Positions 33,624-44,830 of a stretch of 64,000 nucleotides of DNA are shown one piece after another (position 1 is the first letter of the stretch; each line of letters starts with the position of its first letter). A program made the position numbers and the translations under genes. The stretch is from Wyeomyia smithii (taxonomy: Eukaryota; Arthropoda; Insecta; Diptera; Culicidae): contig NC_073695.1 of NCBI RefSeq assembly GCF_029784165.1, forward strand, positions 229,743,916 to 229,807,915. Direction: 5' to 3'. The notes below the pieces were generated by a model. The model saw nothing but the letters and a program-made list of their open reading frames with translations. It made no database searches and had not been told where the DNA came from.

Positions 33624-34300
33624 GTGATGGTGAAAAGAGGGAAGCTTTTTCCGTTTAGAAGTTCTGCGCTCTCAAAGAACGGATCCCAGTCGCGTCGGAA
33701 ACGGACATCGAGCGGCAGGCAGTTCGTGGACACCGGATACGGCCGTTTCAGCATCCACAACATCTTGGCACTATTGGACAACAATAAGAGCATCGAAAGA
33801 AAGCCTGGTTCCAAGCGGTCGACGACCCTGAGTGCGACAAGAAGCTCCAAAGTATGCTGAAGAGGAAGACTGAGAGAAAAGTGCCTACATCGCTGCGTGC
33901 GCCGGGAGATCGGTGCAACCAGCCAAACAGTGAAAAAGTACCTGGTGAACATGAACATACGTGTCAGGAAGCGGCGTTCTCGTTCACTGGTCTCAGAGCT
34001 GCAGGCAATGACGCTGAGGCAGTGCTTGAATAAGAGTTGATTTTCCCGGCAAATCGTGGCGGTGGGAATGAACGACAAGATCTGTGTCACTCCGCATTTT
34101 ACTTCCCCCACGAAGGGAGTGAGCACCGAGGTGAAGTTCCTTTCACACACCATATTCCAGAGGAAGGCGCTGCAGAGACTGACAATCAGCGATGTCGAAA
34201 CCGCTCTTCTTTCGCACCGGACTGGTCGTTAACAGGAAAATTTATAGTACAAAGTGCCTGCCGAAAGTGGCGCCGTTCTTCAATGATATATAAAACGAAG
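33624..34300 (+). pseudogene. Decayed Tc1/mariner (IS630-type) transposase
   Basis: Pieces in several frames fit the N-terminal DNA-binding and early catalytic part of an IS630-Tc1-mariner transposase: ILALLDNNKSIERKPGSKRS (about 33757), CVRREIGATSQTVKKYLVNM with NIRVRKRRS (about 33896), VSTEVKF (about 34122) and TKCLPKVAPFFND (about 34251). At least two frameshifts and stops separate them, and the C-terminal catalytic part is missing before the SINE at about 34335. The long antisense frame over this region (33581-34153) is its shadow. Confidence 0.5.
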
Positions 34301-34334
34301 AATGAACTCAAAAACATGCCTACTCACATGTTTT

Positions 34335-34500
34335 CCCAGCTGGTCTCGAGGTACGATACTGGTCGTCGTATGTTCGAGTCCCGGTTCGTGAGTAAGTATC
34401 AGTAGGATCATAGCAATAGCCCCGTAGTTGTCCTATTGTCCTGTGGGTGCGAAATCTTAGTCAGATAAAACAGGACATGACGAGTCATCTCGGATAAGAA
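34335..34500 (+). mobile_element. tRNA-derived SINE, family C, partial copy
   Basis: It shares with 52848-53045 the head CTGGTCTCGAGGTACGATRC, a B box (here TGTTCGAGTCC) and the body AGTRTCAGTAGGATCRTAG, AGCCCCG and TTGTCCTRT. The 3' part is shorter and diverged. Confidence 0.7.
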
Positions 34501-35545
34501 CGAAAAGTGAAGCGATGGGAATAGTCAAAGTGGGAAATCTGTAATACATATATGATAACAAGGATGCCGTGGGTTAGCAATAGTTACAAAACAAAGCATG
34601 ATGGAAATATTATGAATAGCACTAAATAAAGCAAAAAAGAAAAAATTATGAAAAAGATGAAATAGTAAAAGTTGACAAATATAAAAAAGTAGAACAAAAA
34701 ATGAGTAAACTGCTGATCATGGAAAAAGTCGGGAAAATGAATAATCATGTTGGATTGGTTAAAACTAGAACTTGTAAAACTAGAAACAATGTAAATCAGT
34801 ATAAAATGACAAAGTTTTTGATAAAGAGTAAGAATAATTTATAGTAAAAATCCTGAAAATGGTTCATCAGAAAATGCAAAAAATAAATAAAGATACCAAA
34901 AAAATAAAAAAAGCAGACGCGTAGATGAATTTTACTAAATGGTGGAAAAGGTAAACAAGATGAAATAGACGATAAAGGTTAAATATGGTGAAAACAGCAA
35001 AAACCGTAAACATTTCGCAGTTGGTCAAAATAGTAAAATGATACTTCGTAGTCGGAAGTTTACAGAGCCCTGTTTGACGAGCGGGTGGTTTAAGATTCGA
35101 GTTTTAGTAGAGTCAGGTCATCTGGTTGTCGAAGGACTTTAACATGGGTGTTTTATCAGGCTTCTCGCTACACATCCTTCCTTCACGCTAAATTCCACTG
35201 ATTGTGGCGCCAAATTGGCAGGAGGAATGAAGTTTCGATATGAGTCCTTCTTCTTTAAAAAATAAGTCCATAATAAAACTGGTCAGAAACGTTTGTGAAG
35301 CCTCTTCAGGGATCAATCATCAATTTTGGATTTATTTTGTTTGGTTGAAAATCAATATCAAACATTTAAACATTTTACACATTCGATTCTTATTCTGATT
35401 TCATTACAACTCTAATGAGATTACAACATACGAAAACAGCAAGTTATAAGTTACAAAATCATCCGATTCAGTCGTCTTCGTATCAGTAAGTTTCACATTA
35501 CACAGAGTTTCACTAACCTATGTTTTGCTTCTTCTCCATTTTCAG
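34501..35545 (+). other. Shank: Shank intron end, AT-rich
   Basis: A very A-rich tract with simple degenerate AAAAT/GAAAA runs (34,500-35,040), then ordinary intron up to the acceptor TTTTGCTTCTTCTCCATTTTCAG at 35523-35545. No gene was seen. Confidence 0.5.
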
Positions 35546-35714
35546 TACCCTGCTGGAACTGGGCGCCTCACCCAACTATCGCGATACGAAGGGCCTAACA
35601 CCGGTCTACCTCTCGGTTACTCGCAAAACCGACCCGAAAATCTGCGAAATTCTGCTCCACGATCACGCTACCCTTGGCATCCAGGATAGCCAGGGCTGGC
35701 AGGAAGTGCATCAG
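35546..35714 (+). CDS. Shank: Shank exon: ankyrin repeats, middle
   Basis: A 169-nt exon. Its first base completes Ser with AG of the previous exon; then TLLELGASPNYRDTKGLTPV, YLSVTRKTDPKICEILLHDH, ATLGIQDSQGWQEVHQ. The match to SHANK proteins is close: TLLDLGASPDYKDSRGLTPLY, CELLLHDHAQLG and GWQEIHQ. It encodes about one and a half ankyrin repeats with the usual G-TPL-like turns. The donor is CAG|GTAAAC; the exon leaves in phase 0 and joins 36363 to give WQEVHQ-ACRNG, the same junction residues as in vertebrates. Reading past the donor gives a short tail and a stop, so correct splicing is needed. Confidence 0.96.
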
Positions 35715-36362
35715 GTAAACAGGGTGACACGGACGTAGTTGATTTTCCTGTTTTTATTACTAGACCTACTATCATTACTACTATTATTACTACCATTACT
35801 ACTATTATTATTACTAGTTTAGAGTTGGTCTAGTAGACACTAGAAAGGTGATTGGAATTATTCAGGTAAAAGTGCTGACTCACTGACTGACTATTTTTAT
35901 TTTAGATCGAAGGAGTATTGTGTTTTAAGGAAGGTAGCTTAGGTAGTTGCATTTAGTTTTGACTTCTTAGTTTGGAAACTTTCTACTAGAAAAAAGAGAC
36001 TTTCCACTACGTACACAACCAGGACGTTTGCCAAAAAAAGCAATCCAAACCAAACCAAAACGGCGATGGTACGAGTTTTCTAATGAATCTCTTTTTTCTT
36101 CTCTTTTTTCTCTTTTTTCTCTTTCCATTGGCCTACAAAACCGAAACTTCCACTGACTATCTTCAACTTTTTGAAACAAAAATAACCACTCTTAACTGCA
36201 ACCTAAAACCATTTTTTGTACTATTGTTTAAAACACGTACACAAAAACTATACTAAATTTAAATCAACACCCTAAAATGTAAACCCCTCACATACACACA
36301 TACACATACACTGACACGAAAAAAACCACATACACAACACGATCACACAAAAAAAATTGTAG
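35715..36362 (+). other. Shank: Short Shank intron (648 nt)
   Basis: The smallest intron between confirmed exons here. It holds an imperfect (TAC/TAT)n microsatellite at about 35756-35815 and a CTTTTTT-rich tract near 36090-36124. The acceptor is AAAATTGTAG, with a weak, A-rich pyrimidine tract. Confidence 0.75.
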
Positions 36363-36557
36363 GCTTGTCGGAACGGGTTAGTGCATCACCTAGAGCACCT
36401 GCTGTTCTACGGTGCGGATATGGATGGGCAGAACGCTTCCGGCAATACGCCGCTGCATGTTTGCGCTGTTAACAATCAGGAGGCTTGCGCTAGAATGCTT
36501 CTCTTTCGCGGTGCCAACCGGGGCGCACTAAACTATGCCAATCAGACACCGTACCAG
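36363..36557 (+). CDS. Shank: Shank exon: ankyrin repeats, later part
   Basis: A 195-nt, 65-codon exon in phase 0 on both sides. It reads ACRNGLVHHLEHLLFYGADM, DGQNASGNTPLHVCAVNNQE, ACARMLLFRGANRGALNYAN, QTPYQ. SHANK proteins have ACRFGHVQHLEHLLFYGANM, AQNASGNTALHICALYNQES, CARVLLFRGANK and NYNSQTAFQ at the same place, so this is the most conserved stretch in the window. It contains two complete ankyrin repeats (GNTPLHVCA and the LL..GAN turns). The donor is CAG|GTAGTA. The next exon is 9.6 kb away. The ankyrin block binds cytoskeletal and ubiquitin-linker partners in vertebrates; partners in mosquitoes are unknown. Confidence 0.97.
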
Positions 36558-37675
36558 GTAGTATTGTTTGTTTGTTTGTTTTTCTGTTTTTGTTTCGTTT
36601 GTTAGATTGTATACTCGTCTGTTACCCTATCACACAGCCCGCTCTGTTTATACCTTCATACAATACGTATCAAAAATCATCCACATCGTATAATCGTAGC
36701 ACAGAGTGTCGCAAAAAAGCACTACATCATACAAAAAATTGTATTTTGTACATTTCCACTTCCACGGTCGGTTCCATTTGGGGATTTTAACCGGCTGTCA
36801 TTTCGTCGTTTGCTGTGATATTTACTATTGTTTTATACATACACATGAAAAGTTAGTGTAATTATTATTTAGCGTTTGTTGCACAACCGCACCGTCTGCA
36901 GAAGGGAGGTGGATAGTAGAAGGGACTTTTTTCTGTTTCTGTTTTCAAAACAAAAGTATAAAACTTTCTGTCGTGTATTTATTTTAACCTTTTGATTTTG
37001 CACTTTTTATGAATGCTCGTTTCTTCTCGCTCGAAAGTACTTGAATAAACCCCTGTTTTGGATGTTTCCGAAAGAGATAAATTTTACTATTTCATCTGGT
37101 TTTGAAACCATTAGAGCCGATTTAATGGATGTATAAATAAAAAAAAGTAAACCCAAAAAATGTATGGTGACGAGATAAAAAATGTTCAGGTGTAGAAAAT
37201 GAAACGTCTGTCAAAGATAGATTTGTTTTTCGTATCGGGATCATGATAGGTAATAATTTTGGGAGAGACTTCTAGGTATCTTCATATAAACACGGGTGTG
37301 ACCAAATGTTGACAAAAGATGGTGTCTCAAATAAATCAATAAACAAGTGTAGACATAATGCCCTAACTTTATTCAAGGATATTTTTCGTCCAGTATATTC
37401 GTATTTTATCTCAAGTTCGAGCATTCGCAGCTCAGAATTGGAATACGAGCTAAAATTAAGGCTAATATAAAACTAGCCAGGGTTTTCTTATCCAGTGGTT
37501 TGTTGTGGGATGGGCACCTTGGTGTTCTTCAAATGGCCACAATTAAGCAGCATATGTGGTATGGTAAAATGCCAGAAATAGATTCTATGAGCAATTCTCG
37601 CTTGGTTATCAGTTGCACCGATTTGATGTCAGTGTGCAAACATTTGATTTAAAAATAGTTGCCAAAATATATATA
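36558..37675 (+). other. Shank: Shank intron start, no gene
   Basis: GTTT-rich just after the donor (36564-36600), then low-repeat AT-rich sequence. Nothing recognised. Confidence 0.5.
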
Positions 37676-39658
37676 GGGTAGTTTGGGGTAATTTGGACCC
37701 CCTAAGGAAAACTCATGTTATTTCGTAACCTGTTTTTTCTATCCCATAAACGTAATGTACTATAGTAATATTGATCTGTTTTCTATGTTTCTGCACGAAA
37801 ACACCTTGATATTGAGGTCAAAAGAACAAAAAAATATAACGAAACTAAAAATTATGATTTTTGGACATAAAAAAATCGTTTGGGGTGAAAATGGACAGCT
37901 ATTGGGGTAATATGGACAGTGTTTGGGGTGATGTGGACAGGGTAAAAAATGTGAGTTTTATAGTATCAATAGTTGCTTAATAAACAGTAGAAGGTGGTAT
38001 CAGGCATACGGAATAATAACTGCAATTCTTAGGCATTGAACAGTGGTTCCACAATAGGCCAAAAAAATTTCCCTTCTCCAATTATTCATACTAGAAACTG
38101 AGTATGCGATCGTGTGTCGCACGCGCGTTTGTGTGTGTGTGCATGTGTGTGCGTGCGTGCGTGCGTGTGTGTGTGTGTGTGAATGTGTGGGTGTGCGTGT
38201 GTGTTTGTGTGCGTGTGTGGGCGTGTGTGCGCGTGAGTGTGTGTGACTGTGTGCGTGTGTATGTGTGTGTGATTGTGTGTGTCTGTCTATGTGTGTGTAT
38301 GTGTGTGTCAGTGTATGTGTGATGTAAGTTTCATGAGAATCGGATAATATACCAATTTTTGGCACCACTTTGAATGTTGCTGTGTCAGGAAATTTCAATG
38401 ATTATTTATGTTCGAAAATCACAATTTTGAGCTTAACTTCGATTACCTAATTCCTTCAATTTTGATCTGATTTTGCATCAACGAGTTTCGTTTTGAGGGA
38501 AAATTTATGTTATTTTTCAGAACTCTTGTGTACCGTACAGTCTCGTGAAACAGTTCGGAATGATCGGATAATCAACAGCCTATATGAAATTAACCGTATT
38601 TTTCGAATTTTTGGGTCCCGATTTGCATATCGTCGTTCCAAATCCGTTAATCCCAAATTCGCGAAACGGGAAAATATATAACGAATGTACGTTGACGTAC
38701 GATTTCTTATTTTTCCTTGAAAGGCCTATCAAATTCCTTAAATTTTCCATTAAATCTTTTAATCGGTCAAACGGCTCAAAAGTTACATTTTTTTGAAAAA
38801 TGATTGCCGATTTTTGGCAACTTTAATTCAAAATGGATCACACTAAGGACCAAACAAAAAAATACTGGTGTAAAGTTTTTCGATAAAGAACAAGTATACC
38901 AATGTTGAACATGATCTGAACAAAAAAATAAATCTGATAATAAGAAAGGTTTAGCGGCATTTTGGGGGAACAACATTTTCGGACATCAGAAATGAGTTCA
39001 GCGCCCAAAAATTGGCATTATACGTCATTTTCAAGCATTTTAGAAAAAAAATTAGGTTTCTCCAATTTTTGTTCAGAAACCCGCCACTCTGCGGGGCATT
39101 GAAAACACTTTTTGTACAGATAAATCATCCCAGATTGCCTGCAACACTTTTTACAGTTCATTGTTTGTACACCGCCGTCTATCCGTTCGTTTTTATATGC
39201 CCGCGGCATCCGTCCGACAAAAGAATTTACTTCAAACTCGCCTGACCATATCACCCCAAAAAAACTGTCCATTTTACCCCAAACAGGACGTTTTTCTGAA
39301 AACTCAATTCCTTCCACTATTTCCGATCAAACTTATCGCAATCTTTTATTAAAACGTACTCTTCTACTAGACAAACACGGCTGCAAAGCTCATTAGACTG
39401 AAAACATCGAAGAAGTTCTCAAAAAACCTTAAATACACGAGCGTAAAACTTACAGCAAAATCAACTTTTGATGTTTCCTTTGTTTACATTGGCACTGCGG
39501 TGCACCTGTCACAGCAAACCATGGAATTTTCATATTAGTTAGGGTTTAGTAGTTCAAGGAAAGGATGAAGTAGTACATGGAACCCAAAAATGTAATACTT
39601 TCCAAGATAAAGCACCTGTCCATTTCACCCCAGGGGTCCAAATTACCCCAAACTACCC
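37676..39658. mobile_element. TA-flanked inverted-repeat element (GGGTAGTTTGGGGTAATTTG)
   Basis: GGGTAGTTTGGGGTAATTTG plus GACCCC at 37676 is matched exactly inverted by the right end at 39633-39658. TA flanks both sides. Sub-terminal blocks with TTGGGGT...ATGGACAG (37877-37940) recur inverted as CTGTCCAT...ACCCCAA (39258-39286 and 39617-39630). It is 1,983 bp, has no long ORF, and contains a GT microsatellite. It is likely a non-autonomous derivative of a TA-targeting DNA transposon. Confidence 0.8.
38118..38322. repeat. Imperfect (GT)n / TGTGCG microsatellite
   Basis: About 200 bp of alternating GT with GC and AT substitutions. The 72- and 132-codon frames over it are low-complexity artefacts. 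Confidence 0.9.
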
Positions 39659-39660
39659 TA

Positions 39661-40715
39661 TGTTTTGTTCGAATCGATAAATCTCCTAATCGTCAAAACG
39701 GTAAATTCTTAATGCTAAATCTTCAAAGTTTGCTTCATTATGGAAAAAATGATAGAACTTTTCTGTGAAGTGATCAAACCTACGGTCGCCATGTAGCATT
39801 TTATCGATCAAGCGCTTCATTATCATGTTCACGAACCACGATTGCAATTTTGAGGCGAGTATTAGAAAAACTGCAAAAGAAGACTAATAAGTTGCGTTCA
39901 TAAAACTAGACGCTGAAAATTCTACTTCTCTCAAAAACTATATAAGCCTGTTGATTACCAAGGGTTTATCAATTCGAACAAATAATTTACGTTTTTAATA
40001 TTTTTTCTGTGATGTAAATGCGAATTTATTAAAAATATTATGTGAAACTCATTCTTGGCATTTTTTTTTAAATTTGATTATTTTTCATAAATTTATTTAT
40101 ACCTAAAAAGTTTTTAAAACGCACATTCTCTTCAATAATTTTTCAATTTTCTTCAAAATTTAATTAAAAAATTAATCCAAGGAAAAGCTGTCGAAAATAT
40201 TCTGTTGTTATCAGTGTCAGTATTATTATTTTGTCCAATACTTTGCAATAATTTGAGGAAGATGGCACCAAGGAAATGGATTGTATGGGCAAAATTATTA
40301 GAAACAAAGAGACGCCAGATGTTTTTGAAAAATGTCTGCAATTGCTCAAAAAACCGGGAAAATCTGCTTGAAATCTGAAAAAAATCTGTCTGTTTAAAAA
40401 AAATCTCTTTACTATCTCTTTCAGCATATTTGTTACTATTTTTTTCTCTTCCGACATGTTTGGGAGATACCCGACTTAAGTAAAACCAATCAAATGAATT
40501 CTGAAACACTATATCATTCACTTGTTGGTTACTATTTTATTGAAAGAGTTACTAAAGTCACTCTTATTTTACTCCAAGTCCTCTACTAGCTCTGCTTATG
40601 AGTTCGTCTATTGTTACGAAACTATGCGTAGTTAGCTACCATTTATTAACTCAATTTTGGTGAAAATGCAAATGGGACGGACTTGCTATTCCAATGATTT
40701 GTTGAATTTTGTTAA
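39661..40715 (+). other. Shank: Shank intron, no gene
   Basis: AT-rich; antisense ORFs of 97-122 codons (40153-40521) are Phe/Ile/Asn-rich with no domain and are taken as chance. Confidence 0.5.
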
Positions 40716-41460
40716 TTACACTGGTCGACAAAAGCGAAAAAAATAACAGAAAGGTTGTGTCCAAAGTCACGACCGCAAGGTCAGTGTAGAACTACATAAA
40801 GCTGTTCCTTGCAACCGATTATGATAGACTATCTTATCTCAATGCACAATGGTCCAGAAACCAAATTTAGGGGGAAATTTGGGTCTAGAGCTCTATAGCA
40901 ACATTTTAGAGAAAAACTTTTTTCTACAAAGTTGTTACATATGATAAAGCGCTTATTGAAAAGAATGTCAAACAAATGAAAAACGCATGTTTTTTGAAAA
41001 ACATTAATAACTTTTAGTAGAATTGAGATATTTACGATGTTAGCATTGCAAATTGTTTCTCTTAAAAAGCTTTAAAAGTCGTTCAAAGACAGTTTTGAGA
41101 TGAAACTTGAAATAAAAAAGTTAGAGGGTAAAATATGTTTTTTCAATATAAATCGATTGTTTTCAAAGATAGAGAAAAACTTTTTTTTACAAAGTTACCT
41201 AAAATTAATAGAGCTATAACATTGTAGAACAAATTTTTTTTCTATCTACAAAGATAAAAAAGTTAGATACTTGATCGCATCGAAAATGTTGGTCACCCTA
41301 ATTTTTGATAATTTTTAATAAGCGCTTTATCATATGTAACAACTTTGTAGAAGAAAGTTTTTCTCTAAAATGTTGCTATAGAGCTCATGACCCAAATTTC
41401 CCCCTAAATTTGGTTTCTGGACCATTGTGCAATGTTAATAACTTTTATGAAACACAATTT
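40716..41460. mobile_element. Fold-back element with near-perfect 114-bp arms
   Basis: It begins near CACTGGTCGACAAAAGCG, the end sequence of the family also seen at 58622. Positions 40844-40957 are repeated inverted at 41317-41430 with three mismatches in 114 bp, separated by 359 bp. The arms contain CCAAATTTAGGGGGAAATTT and AAAGTTGTTACATATGATAA. The centre has another diverged pair of ACAAAGTT/AACTTTGT blocks. No ORF. Confidence 0.8.
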
Positions 41461-42414
41461 ATTAGTGTAAAACTCTGGAAAAAGTGTTAACCCCGAAAAG
41501 AATAAAAATTGCTAGAATTTTCAAATGATCATAAATCGACCCCAGATGCTATTTTGCATCCTTTGAGTGTCATTACAGTATTTGATTAGAGCTGGTTAAA
41601 AGTTTAGTGATCAATAACATTCTCAAAAGCAACAATATAAAAAATGTAACAAACTACAAACAACCTCATGTAGTTCTACGTCAACCTTGTGATCGATGCT
41701 TTGTACACAACTCATACTGCAAATCGACCTACAACGACAGATTTCGATTGCCAACATACCAAAAAGCTTGTGGGTTGCCAAAATATGGCAGAGCTTTTCA
41801 TTGGAGGAAGTGCCGGCCAATGCACCTTCCGCTGATGCTGCCGCTACTGCACAAAAACAATTTTTCATCAAAGGAAGTGCCGCTGCACCTACCGCTTCAC
41901 CGCTGCTACCACTAGGGATAGCAGATACGCAGATTTTTCTGCAAAACGCAGATTTTTACAGTACGTGTGAAGATTTTTGTTGATTCGTAGACATTTGCAG
42001 TTTTTCCATAATTTCTGCAGCTTTTCGTCAAAGTCTCGTTATAAAATGTGCAGATTTTTGCAGAATTTTGCCTGCGCGAGCCAAATTTTTTCACGGATTG
42101 GTTTTTTTTTTCAGATTTCGAGTTGATTATTCCAGTTTTTCGAACTGTTGCAGACATTTTTCAAAAACATCTGCCATCTCTGGCGCTGCAGCTTGTGCTA
42201 CCACTACTACCACTGATACCCGCAGCCGGTACTGCTGCTTCATGGTTAAGATCGTCCTAGTCGCCATCCACTAGTAAAATAGTTAGTTTAAGCAGAGACA
42301 GGCTCTTATATAGTCCAAAGAGACCGTACTAGGGAAAGCAAACAGTAAATGACCAATCAGTTTCTGTGTTTCAACAAGACAATTTTCAAGACTACAATAG
42401 CTCGAATAATCGAA
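41461..42414 (+). other. Shank: Shank intron with GCAGATTTTT-rich repeat
   Basis: GTAGTTCTACGTCAA at 41668-41682 is followed by CCTTGTGATCG. Then come GCTGCCGCTACTGC-type runs (41,830-41,910) and many GCAGATTTTT/TGCAGTTTTT repeats (41,930-42,170). ORFs of 80-102 codons over this region are repeat readings. Confidence 0.45.
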
Positions 42415-42605
42415 TTTAAATTTTCTGCATTTTGACGAAGGCATATGAGATTTTCCAATCGATTACTGCAAGAAAAAATAAAGCCGTTGAAAACTAACCG
42501 ATTTATTACCATTTGAAAATGAACATATTTTCCCCTTTTTCATTTTTGGATTTTCATTTGACAAACCTATAAAGTCGAACTTCCTGAACTTCTACGTCAA
42601 AAAAT
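42415..42605 (+). repeat. Dispersed repeat ending in CTACGTCAA, copy 3
   Basis: It shares CCAATCGATTACTGCAAGAA, AAAACTAACCGA and TTCTACGTCAA with 6300-6500, in the same order. Confidence 0.6.
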
Positions 42606-42810
42606 TTACCCTAAAACTGGAAAAAAGGAGTTTATAGTTTTTTAACCATTCCTGTGAATTTTGGTGCTCCTGACAAACGTAGAAAAGCGTCAAAAGGCCG
42701 CAGAGTAATTGCTCTCCGGGTTCGTCGCTTCTACGTTGGCTTACGGGAAAACTCGTTTAAGTCTTTGAGAAAAATTATCTCAGGTAGGGGCACCAAAATT
42801 AGCTCTAGGG
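42606..42810 (+). repeat. CACTGGTCGACAAAAG-family unit
   Basis: AACCATTCCTGTGAATTTTG, GTGCTCCT, CGTCAAAAGGCCGCAGAG, CGGGTTCGTCGCTTCTAC and AGGGGCACCAA are shared with 58680-58830, and partly with 55590-55760. Confidence 0.7.
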
Positions 42811-43291
42811 CAAAGCGTGTGCTTACCAGTGTAATGGAAAGATATTTTTTTATCCTAGTGAACTCAAGCGAACCTAGTGTTTTTTTTTTAAATAACGTTT
42901 CCCATACAAATTTTTCAAGTGCAAGTCTTCTCAAGTTATTGCAAATATTAAAAATAAAAATGAAAAAAGTTGCTTGGAATTTTGAAACATTACTCTGAAA
43001 TATATCCTTTTTGATTTTCCCATTATCTATGAGAAATTTAAATTGTGTCGATATATTTGATGGAAAATTAATAATTAATGAAAAATGTGAACCTTTTGTG
43101 GCCTTTTTGTAAATTTTTATTCTAGTTAAGATACAGAACATTTGTCTGCGTTTGCTCTATTGCGGTGCGAACAAATTAATGTAAAAAGTCGTATAAGTTG
43201 TAAGAAATTCAGAGCAGAATCGGAATAAAATTAAGAAAAATATAAATCAACATGGCCTTAATTAGTCTTACACTGATACTGTATATAAAGA

Positions 43292-43916
43292 CAGTGGTAA
43301 TTCGCGGCAAAAAAGATGGAAATTCGCGGGTGGCAAAATAAAAAAAAATCACGGTAATTTTTCGGCAAGGTTTCTCTTCAGAAAACACTAGATAAAGTGC
43401 TTATTTTTGGGAAAAATAGGAAACAAATGTTTTTTTATTCAGTGTACGGTAACTTAATTGTACGATTCATGATTTCTTCGCATTACTGACTAAAAGTACA
43501 TACTGTGTGTCAAATTGTCCTTAATCTTATTTTGGTATTGGCAGGCACGTATTGCCCACACTGCGTTCCGTATCTACCGAGTTTCCAAATCTCATTGTGG
43601 GGTATTTTTAAAAATGTTTGCCTGTACTAAGTTCATCTTGCAACTTCGATTTTATGGCTGCGCATCCTGTAATTCTATCAGGCCGACAAGATCGTGCTGT
43701 AAGAAAGCAAATACTTACTGTTTCATCTTATTAGTTGCGTAGGAAAAGGTCTCCTATTGCCATCAAAGTGTCTTCAGCTTTGTTCATGCATTAAGCAGGT
43801 TTACAAACAACATATTTGATGATTAACATATAATGTTGCTATTTTTCATTTCTTCTGCAACATTTCGCGGGGTTTTGTAAATATCGCGGCTTCAGTGAAA
43901 TCGCAATTTACCACTG
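43292..43916. mobile_element. Possible hAT-like MITE
   Basis: CAGTGGTAATTCGCGGC at 43292 and GCAATTTACCACTG ending at 43916 form short imperfect inverted ends of the CAGNG...CNCTG type used by hAT elements. TTCGCGGG and TATCGCGGC occur inside. No 8-bp target duplication was found, so the call is tentative. Confidence 0.35.
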
Positions 43917-43949
43917 CCCATGGGCATGTCGTGATTCCAAAAACCTAGA

Positions 43950-44830
43950 GATCTGTGGTCTCAAGCAAAGTTGTTCTGAAGATCAAGAGCTAGTCGTCGT
44001 CGAACAGTATGGTTCGTAACTTAGGCACAACGCGACGTGAAGTTGCCTGTAGTAGTGAGTGTCTCAATTTATTACAAGAATATCACCATTAGGGGCCATC
44101 CACATTTCACGTGGACAGCTTTTTAGGGGGGGGGGGGTCTATGTGATGTCCACGGTCCGTACCAAATTTTCAGAATTTATATAGGCAGTTGTTCACGGAG
44201 GGAGAAATCTGCCCACGTGGAATGTGGATGGCCCCTTATAACCACTTAGAAAATTGCGGTCCTCGTTATAGCTTTTCAGTATGCATATGGCTTTTATTTA
44301 GTGCACAGTTTGTTTCTGCAGCTAGTGTACCTATTGTTTTAAGTATTTTGAAAAAAATGTATCTCGTGAAAAGTTGTGGATTCCAGCAAAGTTGTTCAGA
44401 AGGATAACGGCTTTTAGTTGGTTCCTAGTTTTGTATAGAGTTCAACTTCTACGTGGCGCTGATGTGCATGTAGTTTAGAGTATTTTGAACGAAATTTATT
44501 TCGTGAATTGAAGCACTCAGAAAGCTGTGATCTCCTAGAAAGTTGTTCAGAAGCTCAAGGGTTTTTGATTGGCTAATAGCTTAGCCTAGAATTCTGCCAC
44601 AACGTGGTGCTTGTATGCATAAAGTTCTTAGGATTTTCTATTTTACTTATTATTTTTTACTTATTAAAATTGCGGTCTTCGACGAAGTTGTTAGGGAAGT
44701 CAAGGGATTATGGTTCATTGATGGTTTGGCTGGGAATAACACCACTACGTGGTGCTGGTATGCATTTAATTTTTAATTTTATGAACTAAATTTATCTCGA
44801 GAATTGAAACTACATAAGAAGATGTAATAC
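43950..44830. repeat. Degenerate tandem repeat, unit about 145-150 bp
   Basis: Units carry AAGTTGTTCAGAAG (near 43973, 44391, 44542, 44687), followed by TCAAGGG..TTGATTGGYT, CTACGTGGTGCTG.TATGCAT and ATTTATCTCGWGAATTGAA. The gap between the first two is larger because the MITE at 44092-44235 lies there. Confidence 0.65.
44092..44235. mobile_element. Harbinger-like MITE, TTA target duplication
   Basis: GGGGCCATCCACATTTCACG at 44092 is matched inverted at the right end, with one mismatch in 23 bp. TTA occurs on both sides (44089-44091 and 44236-44238), the size and sequence expected for PIF/Harbinger. It is 144 bp with a G12 run (44126-44137) in the loop. Confidence 0.8.

Noticed and set aside
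33581..34153. 190-codon antisense frame
   Set aside because: It lies exactly opposite the decayed transposase and has no recognisable domain; a shadow frame.
38000..38398. 72- to 132-codon Cys/Val- and His/Thr-rich frames
   Set aside because: They are translations of the GT microsatellite on both strands, not genes.
43292..43916. Confident hAT transposon
   Set aside because: The 8-bp flanks do not match (TATAAAGA versus CCCATGGG), so only a tentative call was kept.
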